Source of the DNA: Lentisphaerota bacterium | GTDB lineage: Bacteria; Verrucomicrobiota; Lentisphaeria; Victivallales; Victivallaceae | DNA: 64,000 bases | Assembly: GCA_017134815.1 (NCBI GenBank) | Contig: CP071032.1 | Coordinates: 3,096,001-3,160,000 of the forward strand | Direction of reading: 5' to 3' | Shown: piece by piece, positions 15,411 through 24,023 of the stretch | Position numbering within the stretch: position 1 is the first letter of the stretch | How the letters are laid out: every line of letters starts with the position of its first letter | Program-made: the position numbers and the translations under genes | Notes under the pieces: model-generated | The model's input: only the letters and a program-made list of their open reading frames with translations | What the model was told of the DNA's origin: nothing | Database searches by the model: none

Positions 15411-16529
15411 ATGTATAAAAATGAAATGTGCTCTATGTCCGGTAAAACTAAAAAGCAAAAATATATCGAAGCTGTCAAGCGGCTGCTTATAACCCGCCGG
15501 ACTCTCTCCCGGGCAGATGTCTGTGAAGAACTGAACCTGGACATCAGAACTTCAACCGCATATCTGAATGAGCTGACAGTTGCTGGTTTTTGTGGTGAAA
15601 CTGAAATGATCGCAAATGGGAAAGGACGTCCCCGCAAGGTGTATTATTCTGAGTGCGACAAGATGATTTTTGTCGGGATTCAATTATCCAAAACAAACGG
15701 CATCAGGTTGATTGTTATTGATTATGAGGGAAAGATACTGCTTCGCAGTGAAAAGGTTGTGCTGCAGCAGAGCAAACTTTATATTTTCAAGCGAATTCTT
15801 GCCATATTTAATAATATTCAGGAAAAATTTCCAGACAGAAAACTGTATGCGGCCGGCATTGCTGTTTCACGCTGGCTGCAGCCGCCGCTTGCGGTTTTTG
15901 ACTTGTATTTCGGGCTGTGCTCTTTTCTGGAGGACGAGCTGAATATTCCTGTATTCAGGTGCATTAACATTAATGCTCTGGCTTATAAGGAACTGGATAA
16001 AAATAAAGTTGACCGGCTGGCTGTAATTCATTTGGGGCAGTTGCTTGAGCTGGGTATGATAAAAAATGGTAAAATAGCGGGAGTGGATGGTGCCCTTGAA
16101 AGAGACTTTGCGCATTTTACTGTGGCTCCTGATGGTGAAAAGTGTTATTGCGGAAAAAAAGGATGCCTTGAAAATTATGTAAACCTTTGGGCATTGAGAG
16201 ATGGTCTTAAAAAGATTATCGGCATGAGTGAAACGGATCTGCCGGATAATGAACTGTTCTCAAGGGGTGGCAAAGCTGCGGCGGATTATATTCACAAAAC
16301 AGCCGGATATTTGGCTGGTGCTGTCGCGAAATTGTATAGAGAGCATAACCTTGACCGGATAGTTATATATGCTGGGAACTCTGTACTTGGAGAAGATTTA
16401 AAAAAACAGTTTGAAAAGTCCCTTATACCGGTTGAAATCGAGACTGAGGCCGAGTTTTCCGCATCTATAGTCCGTGGGGCGGCGGAAATGGCAAGGTATT
16501 TGTCACTGATTCAGTACTTTGTCTGTTGA
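15411..16529 (+). CDS. ROK-family transcriptional regulator
   Basis: A 372-residue NagC/Mlc-type regulator. The N-terminal part (residues about 10-70) is a winged helix (LITRRTLSRADVCEEL, then TSTAYLNELTVAGF and a wing ending in GKGRPRKVYY). The rest is a ROK fold with the zinc motif CYCGKKGCLE. The ATP-binding DxGGT motif is degenerate (FVGIQLSKT), so sugar sensing rather than phosphorylation is expected. It lies just upstream of the DegT, amidohydrolase and dehydrogenase genes on the same strand and probably controls them. No clear ribosome-binding site is seen; ATG codons at 15411, 15423 and 15435 are all possible starts. Confidence 0.85.
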   Translation: MYKNEMCSMSGKTKKQKYIEAVKRLLITRRTLSRADVCEELNLDIRTSTAYLNELTVAGFCGETEMIANGKGRPRKVYYSECDKMIFVGIQLSKTNGIRLIVIDYEGKILLRSEKVVLQQSKLYIFKRILAIFNNIQEKFPDRKLYAAGIAVSRWLQPPLAVFDLYFGLCSFLEDELNIPVFRCININALAYKELDKNKVDRLAVIHLGQLLELGMIKNGKIAGVDGALERDFAHFTVAPDGEKCYCGKKGCLENYVNLWALRDGLKKIIGMSETDLPDNELFSRGGKAAADYIHKTAGYLAGAVAKLYREHNLDRIVIYAGNSVLGEDLKKQFEKSLIPVEIETEAEFSASIVRGAAEMARYLSLIQYFVC

Positions 16530-16648
16530 TGATTTTATGGGGTTTGTCAGCAGGTGGAATGCTGATATACGATAAAAATCGGGGTGGCTACAGGATGTCA
16601 GCAGGGTCACTCCGGCAAACAAAAAATAGAAGCATGGAGGAAGGAATT

Positions 16649-17893
16649 ATGACTTCCCGGGAAGCACTCGCCGTTAATGGCGGTGACAAATTGATTCAAG
16701 ACAGTTTTCCAAACAGGGGACACTTTGGAAGAGAGGAAAAAGCCGCTGCCATGAAACTGTTTGATAAGGCTGTTGAATCCGGTACTCCTTTTGGATACAG
16801 CGGCGAGCAGGAAGATTTACTTTGCAGCGAATTTGCTGATTTTCTCGGTGGGGGGTATGCCGATGGAGTCAATTCAGGTACTACCGCGGTGTATGTCGGA
16901 TTGCGGGCACTCGAGCCGGAGCCGTTTTCAGAGGTGATTGTCTGTCCGGTAACCGATCCCGGCGGTATAATGCCGATCGTCATGTGCGACTGCATTCCGG
17001 TAATCGCGGATTCAAGACCGGGTGAATATAACACTGGACCGGAACAGATAGAGGCTTGTATTACAGACCGCACCAGCGCGATTGTCGTTGCGCATATTGG
17101 AGGCGAACCGGTTGATATGGAAGGCATCATGGCCGTGGCCGCCAAATACGGTTTGCCGGTGGTTGAGGATTGCTCCCAGTCTCATGCTGCGGAAATTAAC
17201 GGTAAATATGTGGGTTCATTTGGTACGGTTGCAGCATTTTCGATTATGTTCGGGAAACATTTCTGCTGCGGAGGACAGGGCGGAATAGTCTTTACAAAAG
17301 ATCATGGTCTTTACCTAAAAGTCCGGCATTATTCAGACCGCGGCAAAGGGTATGGGCTTGAAGGCAATAATGGCAATGTCGTCGCTTCTCTTAACTTCAA
17401 TATGGATGAACTGCATGCTGCGATCGGCCGGGTTCAGCTCAGGAAATTGACGCAAATTGTAGCGAAGCGCCGTGAATTTGTGCAGCAGCTTATCGATAAA
17501 GGGTTTGGAGAGCTTGAAAGCATTAATGTTCCGGTAATTACTGATGGCGGCAAACATTCATACTGGTGGTGGAGACTGGAAGTAAATGTGGATAAACTGA
17601 CCTGTTCTAAGGATGAATTTATTGAAGCTGTTGAGGCTGAGGGGGTACCGCTCATTTCAAATTACGCCTTTGCTCTGCCACACACCTTTGACTGGTTCCA
17701 GGACCGCAGCAGCAAGCATCCGTGGAATAATCCGCGATGTCAGGGAGAACCGAGTCGCAATTTTTCGACTCCGAATGTTCAGGACGCGATGACCAGACTG
17801 TTTAATCTCCGCATTTTTGAAAGCTGGGGCAAAGAGCAGGCCGATGCGATTATTGCTGCGTTCAAAAAAGTCGAAAACTGTTATCTTAAATAG
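16649..17893 (+). CDS. DegT/DnrJ/EryC1/StrS-family aminotransferase
   Basis: A 414-residue PLP-dependent enzyme of the sugar/cyclitol aminotransferase family. It has the substrate-loop GVNSGTTAVYVGLRAL, VVEDCSQSHAAEINGKYVG with the aspartate that contacts the pyridine nitrogen, and the cofactor lysine K203 in SIMFGKHFCCGGQGG. Family members transfer amino groups to keto-sugars or keto-cyclitols; some have dehydratase activity. I start at the ATG at 16649 because GGAGGAAGG precedes it and because the upstream extension does not look like the family. It is followed at 11 bases by an amidohydrolase and then a Gfo/Idh/MocA dehydrogenase, so the three probably act on one cyclic polyol or amino sugar. 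The substrate cannot be named. Confidence 0.88.
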   Translation: MTSREALAVNGGDKLIQDSFPNRGHFGREEKAAAMKLFDKAVESGTPFGYSGEQEDLLCSEFADFLGGGYADGVNSGTTAVYVGLRALEPEPFSEVIVCPVTDPGGIMPIVMCDCIPVIADSRPGEYNTGPEQIEACITDRTSAIVVAHIGGEPVDMEGIMAVAAKYGLPVVEDCSQSHAAEINGKYVGSFGTVAAFSIMFGKHFCCGGQGGIVFTKDHGLYLKVRHYSDRGKGYGLEGNNGNVVASLNFNMDELHAAIGRVQLRKLTQIVAKRREFVQQLIDKGFGELESINVPVITDGGKHSYWWWRLEVNVDKLTCSKDEFIEAVEAEGVPLISNYAFALPHTFDWFQDRSSKHPWNNPRCQGEPSRNFSTPNVQDAMTRLFNLRIFESWGKEQADAIIAAFKKVENCYLK

Positions 17894-17904
17894 ACAGGTG
17901 CAGC

Positions 17905-18804
17905 ATGTGGATTGACATTCACACCCATATTACTTACCAGGATTACCCTGAGTTTCGCCGCATTCTGAAGCGGGAGCCGTTTACTGCTGAGATTCTAATC
18001 AGAAAGATGGATATTGACGGCATAGACAAGTCGGTGGTACTGCCATTGAATAATCCGGAATGCATGGACTATTATGGGGTTGCCGGTAATCAGGAAGTGA
18101 TAAGCCAGTGTCGGCGTTTTCCAGATCGGTTGATACCGTTCTGCAATGTTGACCCCCGCATTATGATGAACCAGAACGCCGACAGCACAATTATTGAGCT
18201 TCTCAAAATTTACAAGGAGCTTGGATGTCTGGGTATTGGTGAAATGTGCGCCAGCTTACCGGTTGATGACGCCAGGTACCAGCGGTTGTATGCTGCAGCC
18301 GGTCAGTTGAGTATGCCGATCATTTTTCACTTCAAAGATAAAGACCGCGTTGGTTACGGTGCGATTGATGAGCTGGGGCTGCCGCGGCTTGAAAAAATGC
18401 TGAAAATGTTTCCTGATACTGTTTTTCTGGGACATTCGCAGTGTTTCTGGAATGAACTTGATGCCGATATTGATAATATCAGCCGTCAGGAATATGTCAG
18501 GGGAGAGATCAAAAACCGGGGCAGGTTATGGAAGCTTTTCGCGAAGTATCCTAATTTGTACGGAGACTGCTCGTCAGGCAGTGGCTACATAGCTCTCAGC
18601 CGCGATCCCAAAGGGTATGAGTTTATTGAGAAATTCAAGGATCAGATCTGTTTTGGTACAGACCGCTTCTCTTCGCTCAACGAACCGGTTCCTGAAATTA
18701 TTTCTTATTTGAAAGAGGCAGTTGCGGAAGCGAAAATCAGCGGGGAAGCTTTTGAAAAAATTACTCACTTGAACTTTGAAAAACTTGCTGGATGCAGGTT
18801 TTAG
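17905..18804 (+). CDS. Amidohydrolase family 2 (TIM-barrel) protein
   Basis: A 299-residue metal-dependent hydrolase of the amidohydrolase-2 group. It begins with the HxH metal motif (DIHTHI), has a barrel histidine (IIFHFKD), a further histidine (FLGHSQ) and the C-terminal aspartate motif (CFGTDR). Such enzymes hydrolyse lactones, amides or decarboxylate ring acids in the cytoplasm. It lies between a DegT aminotransferase and a Gfo/Idh dehydrogenase; a ring-opening or lactonase step in the same pathway is a reasonable inference. The ATG is 11 bases after the preceding stop with CAGGTG as a weak ribosome-binding site. Length is normal for the family. Confidence 0.85.
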   Translation: MWIDIHTHITYQDYPEFRRILKREPFTAEILIRKMDIDGIDKSVVLPLNNPECMDYYGVAGNQEVISQCRRFPDRLIPFCNVDPRIMMNQNADSTIIELLKIYKELGCLGIGEMCASLPVDDARYQRLYAAAGQLSMPIIFHFKDKDRVGYGAIDELGLPRLEKMLKMFPDTVFLGHSQCFWNELDADIDNISRQEYVRGEIKNRGRLWKLFAKYPNLYGDCSSGSGYIALSRDPKGYEFIEKFKDQICFGTDRFSSLNEPVPEIISYLKEAVAEAKISGEAFEKITHLNFEKLAGCRF

Positions 18805-18833
18805 CTTAAAATGAATAAAGAGGTATGGAAAAA

Positions 18834-19718
18834 ATGTTTAAACTAGCGATTATCGGGCTGGACACCAGTCACACTCCCAAATTTGTAGATTTTATTCAGG
18901 GCGAAAATAAATTAACCGACAAACTGCGGGTAGTCAAGGCGATGCGTTTTCCGTCGGCATTTCAGTCAGAAGCGGGACAGGATGAGCGGCAGGCCGCAAT
19001 CGAAAAACTTGGCGTTAAAGTTTCTACTGATTTTGCTGAAACGGTGGCAGGTGTCGACGGCTTACTGCTGGAAATCAACGACCCGGCATTGCATCTGGAA
19101 TATTTTTCGAAAGCTGCGGAACTCGGATTGCCGATTTTTCTGGACAAGCCGCTGGCGGACAATATTGAAAACGCCCGTGAAATAGTGAGGCTTAAGCAGG
19201 AACATAATCTGAATGTCTGGACTTCTTCTTCACTGCGTTTTACTTCTGAAATAAAAGAGTGTACAACCAAAGTCAGTAACCCGGTTCTGGCGAACACTTA
19301 CGGTCCTCTGGACAGCAATGACGCTGGCAATCCCGTTGTCTGGTATGGAGTTCATTCTTTTGAAATGCTGATGACTATCATGGGGCAGGGTGCTGAATCA
19401 GTCAAGGCTACTAAGGATGAGCGGGGTGTAGTTGCGATTGTCAATTATAAAGACGGCAGGCGGGGAATAGTCGAGTTAAATTCCGAAGCCTTCATCTATG
19501 GCGGCAGGGCGCAGTCTGCTGATTCCGCATTCAGTTTTGTTGTCGACAGCAGTATTACCAGTGTCGTGTACGCTAACTTGATGCAGGCTATTGAAGATTT
19601 TATGCTTTCGGGTATTGTCCCGATTACTTTGGAGGAATCCTTTGAAGTTCAGGCAATGCTGGAAGCAACGGTTCAGTCGCTGCAGTCAGGTGAAGCTGCC
19701 GCGGCGCCCTCCCTGTAA
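18834..19718 (+). CDS. Gfo/Idh/MocA-family oxidoreductase
   Basis: A NAD(P)-dependent dehydrogenase of about 294 residues. The Rossmann N-terminus reads FKLAIIGLDTSHTPKF, a variant of the usual GxGxxG, followed by the catalytic-lysine motif LDKPLA (family form EKP), and a C-terminal domain with WYGVHSFEML where the histidine is the expected substrate-binding residue. The ATG at 18834 is 11 bases from AAAGAGG; the in-frame ATG at 18825 is too close to that site to be preferred, though possible. The enzyme probably oxidises or reduces a cyclic polyol or sugar acid with its two upstream neighbours. A strong terminator follows. Confidence 0.83.
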   Translation: MFKLAIIGLDTSHTPKFVDFIQGENKLTDKLRVVKAMRFPSAFQSEAGQDERQAAIEKLGVKVSTDFAETVAGVDGLLLEINDPALHLEYFSKAAELGLPIFLDKPLADNIENAREIVRLKQEHNLNVWTSSSLRFTSEIKECTTKVSNPVLANTYGPLDSNDAGNPVVWYGVHSFEMLMTIMGQGAESVKATKDERGVVAIVNYKDGRRGIVELNSEAFIYGGRAQSADSAFSFVVDSSITSVVYANLMQAIEDFMLSGIVPITLEESFEVQAMLEATVQSLQSGEAAAAPSL

Positions 19719-19780
19719 AATTGGCTTACCATAAAAAGGTATTGCCTTCTTTTTAGGTGATATAACTGATTAGATTAAGC

Positions 19781-19812
19781 GCCTGGCGTACATTTTATAC
19801 GCCAGGCTTTAT
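19781..19812. terminator. Bidirectional rho-independent terminator
   Basis: A perfect 10-base stem, GCCTGGCGTA with TACGCCAGGC, encloses a 7-base loop and is followed by TTTATTAT. It lies between the convergent dehydrogenase and acetyltransferase genes and may serve both. Confidence 0.85.
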
Positions 19813-19847
19813 TATCTTAATTATGCCCCGAAGTATAATTTCTGCAG

Positions 19848-20438
19848 TCATAGTTGTTTCCGCCATATTAACTGCACTTCATCAGGATAATCTTTATAGG
19901 CACCACGATTGAATTCACTAAGCTGGCAACCTTGACTTTCATAAAATCTGCATGCTGAATAGTTGATGTTCTGGGTTTCAACTTTCAGCTCCAGGCAACC
20001 TTTTGATTCAGCCAGTTTAACAGCCTCATCAAAAAGAAGTTTCCCGATTCCGCTTCTTCTGCAATGAGGCTGAACTCGAATGTCCCACAAGACCGCTAAG
20101 TCTTTGCGTCCCTCCAGCATATTGACCCCATCGGTGTCAAAGGCCAATACACAACCACCGCAAGTTTCATCACCTTTGTAAGCAATTAGAATCTTCCAGT
20201 TTTTTAAGGACCAATTTTCTCCCCAGAATAAAGGACCCTCTCCGTAATTTGAGTCATAATCTTTATACCAGGGAGTTTCGAGAACCCGTTCAATCAAGGA
20301 GACATTCTCCAGGGTTGTGCCAGCAACGTCGAAAACCTTATGCACCTCAAATCCAATCGACAAACTGGCGTAAAGAGATAAATCTTTATCAGAAATATAT
20401 CTTACCTGATAAGAGTGTATTATTTCTTTTGTGTGCAT
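19848..20438 (-). CDS. GNAT-family N-acetyltransferase
   Basis: A 196-residue acetyltransferase. The acetyl-CoA binding core is clear: strand LAVLWDIRVQPHCRRSGIGKLLFDEAVKLA contains the R/Q-x-x-G-x-G/A loop (RRSGIG), and NINYSACRFYESQGC is the C-terminal part of the fold. The overall order recalls the streptothricin-acetyltransferase type, but the substrate is not determined; amino groups of small molecules or peptides are possible. It is transcribed alone and leftward, converging on the sugar operon. The ATG has no strong ribosome-binding site. No membrane or export signal is present, so it acts in the cytoplasm. Confidence 0.85.
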   Translation of the reverse strand: MHTKEIIHSYQVRYISDKDLSLYASLSIGFEVHKVFDVAGTTLENVSLIERVLETPWYKDYDSNYGEGPLFWGENWSLKNWKILIAYKGDETCGGCVLAFDTDGVNMLEGRKDLAVLWDIRVQPHCRRSGIGKLLFDEAVKLAESKGCLELKVETQNINYSACRFYESQGCQLSEFNRGAYKDYPDEVQLIWRKQL

Positions 20439-20547
20439 GACAAGTGATTATATCGTTTTCAGATACCCTTTTGGATTTTCCTGTTTGAATAGCATTTTTA
20501 TAAAAAAGTTCTTTTTCTTCTTTTTACAAGTAATATTTTCAGCGGAT

Positions 20548-22455
20548 TCACTTTGTATCGCTGAATTCTTCCGCAACTACTTTTGCAAGCTCCGGGTGTT
20601 TCCAGAACGCGTCGTCAAAAGCCAGCATGATAGTGCCGTTTCCAACCAGACCGGCAATTCTTATTTCTTTGCGGACACGCTCTTTGCTTTTAATATTTTT
20701 TCCCGGAGAAATTCTGACAAAAGGTACAAAATTATTGAATTTAAATTGTCCTTTCGGCGTGTTTTTATACATCATGCAAACATCATAGACTTTGTTCAGA
20801 GACCAGAACGGCTTAAAGAACCAGGCTATGGTCTGCCCGCAGTATTCTATCGGCAGTTTACTGGCGTAGGTCTTGTTCAGGTCAAAGTCAGGATAAACAT
20901 GAGCGGCCAGTTTGATATTTTTCCTGATCTTTTTGGCCAGTTTCCGCACTTCAACACAATAGTTGATTAAAGCGTTTTCTGAAAATTGCGTAAGTACCTG
21001 CATATTGGTTAACTCAGGATGCTTATCGGCAAATTCCTGCCGCTTTTTGTTGGCATAATCGCTGAAGCTGGCCTGAAAATTGCGATAACCCACGTAATCC
21101 AGAGCCAGACCATCGAAGTCAAATTTGGTCAGCATTTCGGTAATGATGTCCCTTTCGTAATCAGTGAGACCGACACTCGGGTCCAGCCAGTGTCCGCGGC
21201 GGTGGAAATTCAGCCGGTCTGGAGTAATCCGGGGCAGCCTGCCGTTTATCATTTCCCATGACCTCATTTTCTGTAAAAGCTCCGGGTGCTTTTCAGCATA
21301 GGCGTTTGAAGGGCGTAAATTAATATACCAGGCATAAACCTGAAGGTTATTTTTATGCGCCAGGCTTATTAATGTCTTCAGGGCGTTCGGCTCGGTTTTT
21401 TTGAGAAGTGGCAGGTATTTGCTTTGGTAGGCAATATAGCCGTTAGTGGTGTTTGTCGAGACAATCAGCACATTGCAGTTAATTTTCTTAGCTGTAGTGA
21501 CCAGCCTCTGGGCGTCTTTTGCATCTTTGACCCGGTAGGCCCACAGGGCTTTCCAGTTGAACTTGCCTTTGGGGAGATTTGCAAATTTTTTGTCAATGCC
21601 GTTTTTTACATCGGCAAAGACTGCATATCCCCATCGGTCCGTGGTGTGACTGCTGGGTTGTCCAAGCACCGGCCAGCCCCAGCATGAAAGTTTGGCACCA
21701 AGTGATGCCGCGTAGGTTCTGGCTAAATGAACTCGCCATGTATCGCCTGTTTTCGGCGGAAAGGACGCGGTTTTTGACAAGCTTTTGAGTGCCGTAAACG
21801 GGATTGCCATTTCAACCGTCCAGCCTTCATCGGTATCGTATGGATCGTTGAAGGTGCCCTGGACCTGAGTGGCGGTTTTCATCCCCGGACAGTTCCATTC
21901 AACATTTTTTATAACTTTTGAATTCGCTTTAGCGCCGATGCGAATGCGGGTTGATGCGCTCCAGGGCAGGTTTTGCAGTTTGTCGCAGACGGTATTTAAC
22001 GGCGAAACGTGGATCTCACAGTAATTTCTGCAGTCATTATCCGGTTCCAGATAGACTTTTACGGCGTTCTCCCGGTACTTCCCCCAGTTGCTGTTGTTTT
22101 TGTTGATCATGCAGACGTGTCTGGTTTGCTTGCCGGCCATCGGGACGTCCCGGACAAGGTTTTGAGCCCAGACATTCGGGTCATTGACGTTGAAGGCTAT
22201 ATACAGATATTTATCGTTCCACAACATGCGTGCCTGTACTGGATAGCGGGCCGGGCAGCCGGTTTCTATCTCGGCAAAAACCGGTGATGGCTGGGCATGA
22301 CGCCAGGCCGGGTCATCAAGCTTGCCGTCAATTTTGATCGGCTGTTCGGTTTTATTAATAATGTACTTGGGTAAAGGACCATTTGCAGGTTGTTTGGCGG
22401 CAGCTGAACAAGCCAGAGTCAGCACAGCAGTTACGAGTGTTAACAGTGTTTTCAA
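20548..22455 (-). CDS. Secreted protein with CBM9-like domain and GHL10-type glycoside hydrolase-like domain
   Basis: A 635-residue exported protein. The N-terminus is a signal peptide (LLTLVTAVLTLACSAAA). Residues about 35-270 resemble the carbohydrate-binding family 9 / DOMON-like fold (IKIDGKLDDPAW, RMLWNDKYLYIAFNV, VEMAIPF). Residues about 290-600 resemble the GHL10 (DUF187) TIM barrel: AHKNNLQVYAW, WLDPSVGLTDYERDIITEML and YDxDG-like FDFDGLALDYVGY. It probably binds and cleaves or remodels an external polysaccharide. The start codon is TTG with GGGGGA upstream. It is divergent from the pilus-like operon, sharing a 355-base intergenic region. Catalytic residues are not firmly established for this hydrolase-like group. 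Confidence 0.78.
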   Translation of the reverse strand: MKTLLTLVTAVLTLACSAAAKQPANGPLPKYIINKTEQPIKIDGKLDDPAWRHAQPSPVFAEIETGCPARYPVQARMLWNDKYLYIAFNVNDPNVWAQNLVRDVPMAGKQTRHVCMINKNNSNWGKYRENAVKVYLEPDNDCRNYCEIHVSPLNTVCDKLQNLPWSASTRIRIGAKANSKVIKNVEWNCPGMKTATQVQGTFNDPYDTDEGWTVEMAIPFTALKSLSKTASFPPKTGDTWRVHLARTYAASLGAKLSCWGWPVLGQPSSHTTDRWGYAVFADVKNGIDKKFANLPKGKFNWKALWAYRVKDAKDAQRLVTTAKKINCNVLIVSTNTTNGYIAYQSKYLPLLKKTEPNALKTLISLAHKNNLQVYAWYINLRPSNAYAEKHPELLQKMRSWEMINGRLPRITPDRLNFHRRGHWLDPSVGLTDYERDIITEMLTKFDFDGLALDYVGYRNFQASFSDYANKKRQEFADKHPELTNMQVLTQFSENALINYCVEVRKLAKKIRKNIKLAAHVYPDFDLNKTYASKLPIEYCGQTIAWFFKPFWSLNKVYDVCMMYKNTPKGQFKFNNFVPFVRISPGKNIKSKERVRKEIRIAGLVGNGTIMLAFDDAFWKHPELAKVVAEEFSDTK

Positions 22456-22811
22456 TTCCCAGTCCCCCTTTGACCAGTTTTTTATTCGACAGCATAAACT
22501 GAAGGTTTATGGTTATCATAAAAATTATTACAATAACATCTTGAACATAAAGGCAATATATTATGTTTTCAAGTAAAAATATACTTTTTTCAAGCAATTG
22601 CCTGTAACCTTTTAAAATTAATCGTCATATCATGTAATTGACTGCTGCCTTTATTATCAGTACAGAAAATAACCTAATTGCAATAATTCCCTTTTTTAAA
22701 ATTATTAGAAGGCCCTACTTGATTTTTATTTATCAAACTATATAATTATTCTTTATCTTGTTAGGAAATCCTAATTAATTGACGTTGGATATAATAAGGA
22801 GCAGGAATAAG
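22456..22811. promoter_or_regulatory. Divergent intergenic region
   Basis: About 355 AT-rich bases lie between the secreted CBM9/GHL10 protein and the pilus-like operon. They must hold promoters for both directions. TATAAT occurs at 22790 region just before the AAGGAG of the first operon gene, too close to serve as its -10 box, and a small palindrome AGGAAATCCT lies at about 22763. I see no RNA gene or riboswitch. Confidence 0.3.
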
Positions 22812-23066
22812 ATGGATGAATGTCCGGCATGTCAAAGCGGAGGAAAAAGTGTTCCGCTTGAAAGTGTGAAAAATAAAATCACAGAACTTTTTGACGAACT
22901 ACTGCTGCATGACGGGTTTGGAAATCTTGAGGTTGACATGCGTATTCTCAAGCGTGGGCAAAAAGAAATTCTCGTCAGGTGTGGCAAGGAATACAGGTTT
23001 GTTGTGGATTTCCAGGCCAGGAAACCACTGGGGAAATATTCAAATAAACGGGAGGGTGGATCATAA
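22812..23066 (+). CDS. Small CxxC protein at the head of the pilus-like operon
   Basis: An 84-residue protein of unknown family. It begins with a CxxC pair (MDECPACQSGG) that could bind zinc or form a disulfide, followed by an acidic helix (VKNKITELFDELLLHDGFG) and a beta-rich basic half (EVDMRILKRGQKEILVRC, then YRFVVDFQ). No signal peptide or membrane segment is seen, so it is probably cytoplasmic. I start at the ATG preceded by AAGGAG 10 bases upstream; an earlier in-frame ATG lacks a site. It lies about 100 bases before the first prepilin and runs in the same direction, so it may be a regulator or assembly factor of the system. Function is unknown. Confidence 0.55.
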   Translation: MDECPACQSGGKSVPLESVKNKITELFDELLLHDGFGNLEVDMRILKRGQKEILVRCGKEYRFVVDFQARKPLGKYSNKREGGS

Positions 23067-23170
23067 AATATTATTTAAAAAAAAAATTGTCGGGGCGGAC
23101 CCGAAACAAATATACAGTAAAATTACAGGTTCTGAGGGAGAACTTACAAAATCATTAAAGGGCAGAGGAA

Positions 23171-23950
23171 ATGTTCAAAACAAAAAAATTCGCTAGAAAG
23201 AACTTCTCACTGATCGAGTTGTTAATCGTGGTTGCCATCATGGGCGCACTGACTGCACTTATCCTGCCGCAGTTCCAGAGCGCAGAAGAAGACGCCAAAG
23301 ACACCGCTTGTGATTACAACAATGCCGGAACCTTGCGTTATGTTTCAATGTTTAAAGCCGCTAACGGATTCTATCCCACTGGATTCCACGCCGGTTACGG
23401 CGATGCCGGTGCTACTCTTAGTGCCGATGAATCGCTGGACTGTACCCGGGAAAACATGGGTGACTCTCAGGTGCTTACTGACAAGCAGGTTGAGTCATTG
23501 AAAGCTGCCGGAATTAAATCTGTGGCTTTCGGTCATAACTTGGCGGCTGCTATTGACAATACCACCAAGGTTTGTCAGATCGCAGCTGGCGACAAATGGT
23601 TTGAAGATGTTACAACCGATCCGGCAACCGGCGCTGTAACCGGCAAAGGAACTACTGAAGAAATGCTGATCAGGGGTAAATCAGTTGGTTCCTATGCAGA
23701 TGCTGGCAGTATAGTTGTTCCGCTTTTTGCGGCTCCTACAGTAGACTGGGAAAAATACTATCCGGATGGTGCCGTCGTTGGCAAAGATTCCAAGGTCAGT
23801 GTTTCACTCGTAGGTAAATGCCCCTGGCCGGATGATGGCAAGCTGCGCTACTACATCTGCTTTTTCAAGGTCAACAATGATGGCTCTGCCGCCAAGTTGA
23901 TCGGTACAGCCTGCCCGGAATGCGGCAGCCTGGAAGCAGGCGCTTTCTAA
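23171..23950 (+). CDS. Type IV prepilin-like protein 1 (candidate main pilin/pseudopilin)
   Basis: A 259-residue protein with the class III signal of prepilins: a basic leader, then FSLIELLIVVAIMGALTALILPQF with glutamate at +5, followed by a long helix and a globular part with several cysteines (KCPWPDDG, ACPECGS). The residue before the cleavage point is Asn rather than the usual Gly. After peptidase cleavage and methylation it should assemble in the inner membrane into a pilus or pseudopilus. It is the first of three such proteins in the operon, has the best ribosome-binding site (GAGGAA) and is followed by a hairpin, which fits a highly expressed main subunit. It is large for a GspG-type pseudopilin (about 140 residues). 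Confidence 0.82.
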   Translation: MFKTKKFARKNFSLIELLIVVAIMGALTALILPQFQSAEEDAKDTACDYNNAGTLRYVSMFKAANGFYPTGFHAGYGDAGATLSADESLDCTRENMGDSQVLTDKQVESLKAAGIKSVAFGHNLAAAIDNTTKVCQIAAGDKWFEDVTTDPATGAVTGKGTTEEMLIRGKSVGSYADAGSIVVPLFAAPTVDWEKYYPDGAVVGKDSKVSVSLVGKCPWPDDGKLRYYICFFKVNNDGSAAKLIGTACPECGSLEAGAF

Positions 23951-23989
23951 GTTAACTGTTTTATCAGTTATTTAATACTCTGTCGGCAG

Positions 23990-24006
23990 CTGCCGGCTGC
24001 CGGCAG
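23990..24006 (+). other. GC-rich stem-loop between prepilin genes 1 and 2
   Basis: CTGCCGG (23990-23996) and CCGGCAG (24000-24006) form a perfect 7-base stem with a 3-base loop, 40 bases after the first prepilin stop. No T-run follows, so it is more likely an mRNA stability or processing element than a terminator. It could keep the first prepilin message more abundant than the rest of the operon. Confidence 0.4.
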
Positions 24007-24023
24007 GCTCAGTTTAAAGAAAC

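Noticed and set aside
20431..20970. A 179-codon plus-strand frame overlapping the CBM9/GHL10 gene
   Set aside because: It is antisense to the well-supported secreted protein, and its residue make-up (many Phe, Arg, Cys) is that of a shadow frame.
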